Source: Gaeumannomyces sp. JS-464 (Eukaryota > Ascomycota > Sordariomycetes > Magnaporthales > Magnaporthaceae). Taken from it: DNA of 64,000 nucleotides. A program made the translations under genes and the position numbers. Of this stretch, positions 60,752 to 64,000 are shown piece by piece; the stretch's first letter is position 1; each line of letters starts with the position of its first letter. Below the pieces are notes generated by a model. It had not been told where the DNA came from and did no database searches. It saw nothing but the letters and a program-made list of their open reading frames with translations. The stretch is taken from NCBI GenBank assembly GCA_002197995.1, contig NGZR01000002.1:2108001-2172000 (forward strand). Direction: 5' to 3'.

Positions 60752-61246
60752 CGAGCAGGATGGAAGGTACAGAGATTAGGTCATGCGGGCGCGGAAGGAC
60801 GCATCGATATAGAGACTTTCGCATGTACCAGTGGGTGAAGCATCTTATGGACTCTTGGACGCTCTCGGTTTCTTGTCGGTTGCGGATCACGAATCCCCCA
60901 ACAGTGGTGCGGGAACGCCACCTCGAAAGCGAGCTGGTTGCACTTCAATGGAACTTTCTTTCCCCGGGCCCACTGTCGCGCGCAGTTGCCCCACCCTTAC
61001 CAGCCGGCTGGCATTAGTGGCAGGGGACCCTGGCTCATGGAGAGCTCTGGCCCGATGCCGGCGCATTTTGCTATTATCGATAGCAGTATGAAATTGAGCC
61101 CCCACCAGCATCCATGGTGACGGACGAGGCGACTCCATTGACTCACTCGAGTGTATGTTTTTGCGAGAAGAGAAGGTCGTGTTCCTGTCACTCGTTTGTT
61201 CTAAAAGTAGACATCTCTGTGGTTTTTGCCATAGAGCCAAGCAAAA
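60752..61246. promoter_or_regulatory. Shared promoter of the TFIIIC subunit gene and HIS7
   Basis: 495 bp between divergent start codons. It contains a TGACTCA site near the HIS7 side and a CAAGCAAAA leader directly before the HIS7 ATG. Confidence 0.65.
61139..61145. promoter_or_regulatory. TGACTCA general amino-acid control element (Gcn4/CPC1 site)
   Basis: A perfect palindromic Gcn4/CPC1 consensus 101 bp upstream of the HIS7 ATG. Genes of histidine biosynthesis are classic targets of this cross-pathway control factor in yeast and Neurospora, so amino-acid starvation should induce HIS7. Confidence 0.75.
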
Positions 61247-63000
61247 ATGCCCAAGGTTCACCTCCTGGATTACGTCGCCGGCAACGTGCGCAGCCTGGTC
61301 AACGCGATTGAGAAAGTCGGCTATGAGGTAGAATGGATCAGGACCCCTGAGGAGATTGCCAATGCGGATGTATGTATTTCCCAGCTTGGCTACCGCGCCT
61401 TTCCAGTGTTCTCTTCTCGTCCACCAACCGCACCATCCCCGCCACACGTAGAGATAACATCGTCTCACCAGCTTTTGCGTAGAAACTGATCCTCCCCGGC
61501 GTAGGCCACTTCGGCCACTGCCTGTCGCAACTGGCCAGCGCCGGCTTCCTGCCCGCCATCCGCAAGCACATTGACGATGGCAAGCCCTTCATGGGCATCT
61601 GCGTCGGCCTGCAGGCCTCTTCACCGGCTCGTCCGAGGACCCGGGCTGCCAGGGCCTGGGCATCGAGGGCACCCTGGACCGCTTCGACGACGCCGACAAG
61701 GCCGTGCCGCACATCGGCTGGAACAACGCCGCCGTGCCCTCGTTAACGGCGCTGTACGACCTGCGCGGCTCGTCAAAGTACTACTACGTCCACTCGTACA
61801 AGCGCCCCTACGTGCCCGGGGAGCTCGAGTCCAAGGGCTGGACGGTCGCCACAGCCGCGTACGGCGGCGAGGTGTTCGTCGGCGCCGTCGCGCGCGGCAA
61901 CGTGGTCGCGACGCAGTTCCACCCGGAAAAGAGCGGCGTCGCCGGCCTGCGCGTCATCCGGTCCTTCCTGACGGGCGAGGGCGCCGCCAAGCTGGGCTCC
62001 ACCACCACAACCGCCACCCCATCCTCTCCTCTCCCGCCGACGGGCCTCACGCGCCGCGTCATCGCCTGCCTCGACGTGCGCACCAACGACGCGGGCGACC
62101 TGGTCGTGACGAAAGGCGACCAGTACGACGTGCGCGAGAAGGACGACGCACGCGGCGTTCGCAACCTCGGCAAGCCCGTCGATCTGGCCCGGCGCTACTA
62201 CGAGCAGGGGGCTGACGAGGTCACCTTCCTCAACATCACGTCGTTCCGCGACTGCCCGCTCGCCGACCTGCCTATGCTCGAGGTCCTGCGCCTGACGTCG
62301 AGGACCGTCTTCGTGCCCCTGACCGTCGGCGGCGGCATCCGCGACACGGTCGACGTCGACGGCACAAAGGTCCCGGCCCTCGACGTCGCAAAGATGTACT
62401 TCGCCTCGGGCGCCGACAAGGTCAGCATCGGGTCCGACGCCGTGGCCGCCGCGGAGGAGTACTACGCGCGGCGGCTCGCTCGCCGGCGACACGGCCATCG
62501 AGCAGATTAGCAGGGCCTACGGCAACCAGGCCGTCGTGGTGTCGGTCGACCCCAAGCGCGTCTACGTGGCGGCGCCGTCCGACACGCCGCACGCCGCCAT
62601 CAAGACGGCGTTCCCGGGCCCCAAGGGGGAGGGGCTGCTGGTACGCGTGCACGGCCAAGGGCGGGCGCGAGACGCGCGACGTCGACGTGGTGCAGCTGAC
62701 GCGCGCCGTCGAGGCCATGGGTGCGGCGAGATCCTGCTCAACTGCATCGACCGCGACGGCACCAACAGCGGCTTCGACCTCGAGCTCATCGCCCAGGTCA
62801 AGGAGGCCGTCCGCATCCCCGTCATCGCTTCAAGCGGCGCCGGCTGCCCGGCCCACTTCGAGGAAGTATTCGCTAAAACGACCACCGACGCCGCCCTCGG
62901 CGCGGGCATCTTTCACCGCGGCGAGTACACCGTCAAGCAGGTCAAGGACCACCTGGCCCAAGAAGGCCTCATGGTTAGGCAGTTTGAAGGAGATTTATAA
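61247..63000 (+). CDS. his7: Imidazole glycerol phosphate synthase (glutamine amidotransferase-cyclase fusion)
   Basis: Steps five and six of histidine synthesis: converts PRFAR plus glutamine to IGP and AICAR. Exon 1 (61247-61369) encodes [20 protein letters not shown]; the intron is 61370-61482; exon 2 starts [20 protein letters not shown]. The amidotransferase half has the nucleophile in FMGICVGLQ and the His-Glu pair in [14 protein letters not shown] Thr/Pro linker leads to the cyclase barrel: [86 protein letters not shown] and [15 protein letters not shown]. Frame breaks occur near 61622, 62472, 62637 and 62722. Each is repaired by one base. A TGACTCA element precedes it. Confidence 0.95.
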
Positions 63001-63555
63001 AGGGAGAACCCGGCGAAAAGAAGCTGGTGATATTGAGTGGCCCCATGAGAGTCTCCTTACAAGTTGATATCTAGACCAGAAGAACAAAAAAAGAGCAAAA
63101 GCAAAACGATTCGTTTTTTTAGAGAGCTGTCGGTTCTGGTAGGCATCTGTATTGCGCCTGGCTTGAGCTCTCCTTCATGTCCGTTTTAGAGTGGCTTTCT
63201 TCCTCCTTGTGACGCCTAGCCAGATGTCAAACAGAGACGCCCTGATACGTGAATCTGGCCTTGTGTACCTTCTCCAACATGGACAAATCGGCGCGCTTTC
63301 AGACGTGGTAAAGCGGTTGCCCGCTGACAGAAACAAGCGCTGATAATCCACCCAGCATGGAAAGAGAAAAAAATCAACAAGATGCGACGAAGAGTACGAG
63401 CGACTTTTGGCCGATTGTCCAATGCAAAACCCCGAACAGGAAACTTCGCGTGGCAGACAACAGACAAGAAGAACGAACGTTACGAAATAAAGTACAGCAT
63501 GATCGTAAAAGCATGGAAGAACGTTGAGTAGAGAAAAAATTATGCCGAGGACGCT
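63001..63555. other. Convergent 3' intergenic region
   Basis: Between the HIS7 stop and the antizyme stop; two facing 3' flanks. No supported gene. Confidence 0.6.
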
Positions 63556-64000
63556 TCAGTCCTCGTACGCCATGAAGAGCCACCGTGGACTTGTGACGTC
63601 CAGGGCACCGCCGGCATAGTGGTCGAGCGAGGCCAGCGAGAAGCCAGCCCACTGCAGTCCCTTCATCAGGCTCTTGGACTCTCCTTCCGGTATCTCGCGG
63701 TCGATGGCGATGACGACCTTGGAGCAGCCAAGCGGCCCATCGGCCAACTCCATAATCGCAATAAGCCTACAGACAAGAAAGATTGCCCTCGGTTAGTACT
63801 CGGCACGGAAGACGGCAGTGTGTTGTGTTTGTGTTCGAGTCAATCGAGGTCGTGAAAACTTACGCCTGCTTCAGGTCCCTGCCAACGACGGCCATGTCGA
63901 AGAAGACAAAGGCTGATTTCTCGCCATTGTCGTCCTCGACCAGGAACCCACGGAAGCCGGTGCCGCCGACATAATCCCTATCTCCATCCAGGCCACGACG
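63556..64000 (-). CDS. Ornithine decarboxylase antizyme, C-terminal part (runs off the window)
   Basis: Binds ornithine decarboxylase monomers and sends them to the proteasome, so limiting polyamine synthesis. Two visible exons (64000-63864 and 63766-63556) join at RDLKQALIAIMELADGPLGC across a 97-bp intron and give 115 residues. The ODC-antizyme domain is visible as RDYVGGTGFRGFLVEDDNGE, SAFVFFDMAVVG, SKVVIAIDREIPEGESKSLM, LQWAGFSLASLDHYAGGALD and TSPRWLFMAYED. Antizymes are made by polyamine-stimulated +1 ribosomal frameshifting. The short first frame and shift site would lie beyond 64000 and cannot be seen. Identification rests on overall pattern; no complete N-terminus to confirm. Confidence 0.82.

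Overview
The window is nuclear DNA from a filamentous ascomycete, most likely a Sordariomycete. Genes carry short GT-AG introns of about 55-160 bp, coding DNA is GC-rich at third positions, and the gene set is typical of this class: a Neurospora ccg-9-type trehalose synthase, a fungal multifunctional HIS7, a TFIIIC tau55-like subunit, an LPMO, a large Ser/Thr-rich GPI protein and an ankyrin protein with a STAND-type N-terminus. There is no bacterial, organellar or viral organisation. I cannot name the genus.

Layout, left to right. An AT-rich gene-free block (1-920) precedes ccg-9 (minus). After a long empty stretch come an uncharacterised secreted protein (minus), an intron-bearing tRNA-Ile(AAU), a GPI-anchored DPBB-like protein (plus) and a PI-specific phospholipase C (plus). 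Mitochondrial Mn-SOD (minus) and GINS subunit Psf3 (plus) are divergent. Then follow a large ankyrin protein (minus), a TRP/FLC-like membrane protein (plus), a modular Ser/Thr-rich wall protein with repeated CPPDKKDCP units (plus), a PARP-like ADP-ribosyltransferase (minus), tRNA-Val(CAC), an AA16-like LPMO (minus), a zinc alcohol dehydrogenase (minus) and an OPT oligopeptide transporter (minus). The right side holds an SP-RING SUMO-ligase-like protein, an alpha-arrestin, the 18S rRNA dimethyltransferase Dim1 (all plus), a TFIIIC tau55-like subunit (minus) divergent from HIS7 (plus), and the 3' part of an ornithine decarboxylase antizyme (minus) cut by the window edge.

The genes are independently transcribed; this is a mixed housekeeping and secretome neighbourhood, not a metabolic gene cluster. 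The clearest regulatory logic is at HIS7, where a TGACTCA general-control (Gcn4/CPC1) site lies about 100 bp before the start codon in a promoter shared with the TFIIIC subunit.

A dominant property of this sequence is that at least 14 recognisable protein genes, including essential ones (Psf3, Dim1, the TFIIIC subunit, HIS7), are interrupted by one-base insertions or deletions, often at G or C runs, while their motifs are otherwise intact. I read this as consensus or assembly error rather than decay. The spans below therefore cover the whole gene across frame breaks. Exon borders given to the base were read from the splice sites; frame-break positions are approximate.
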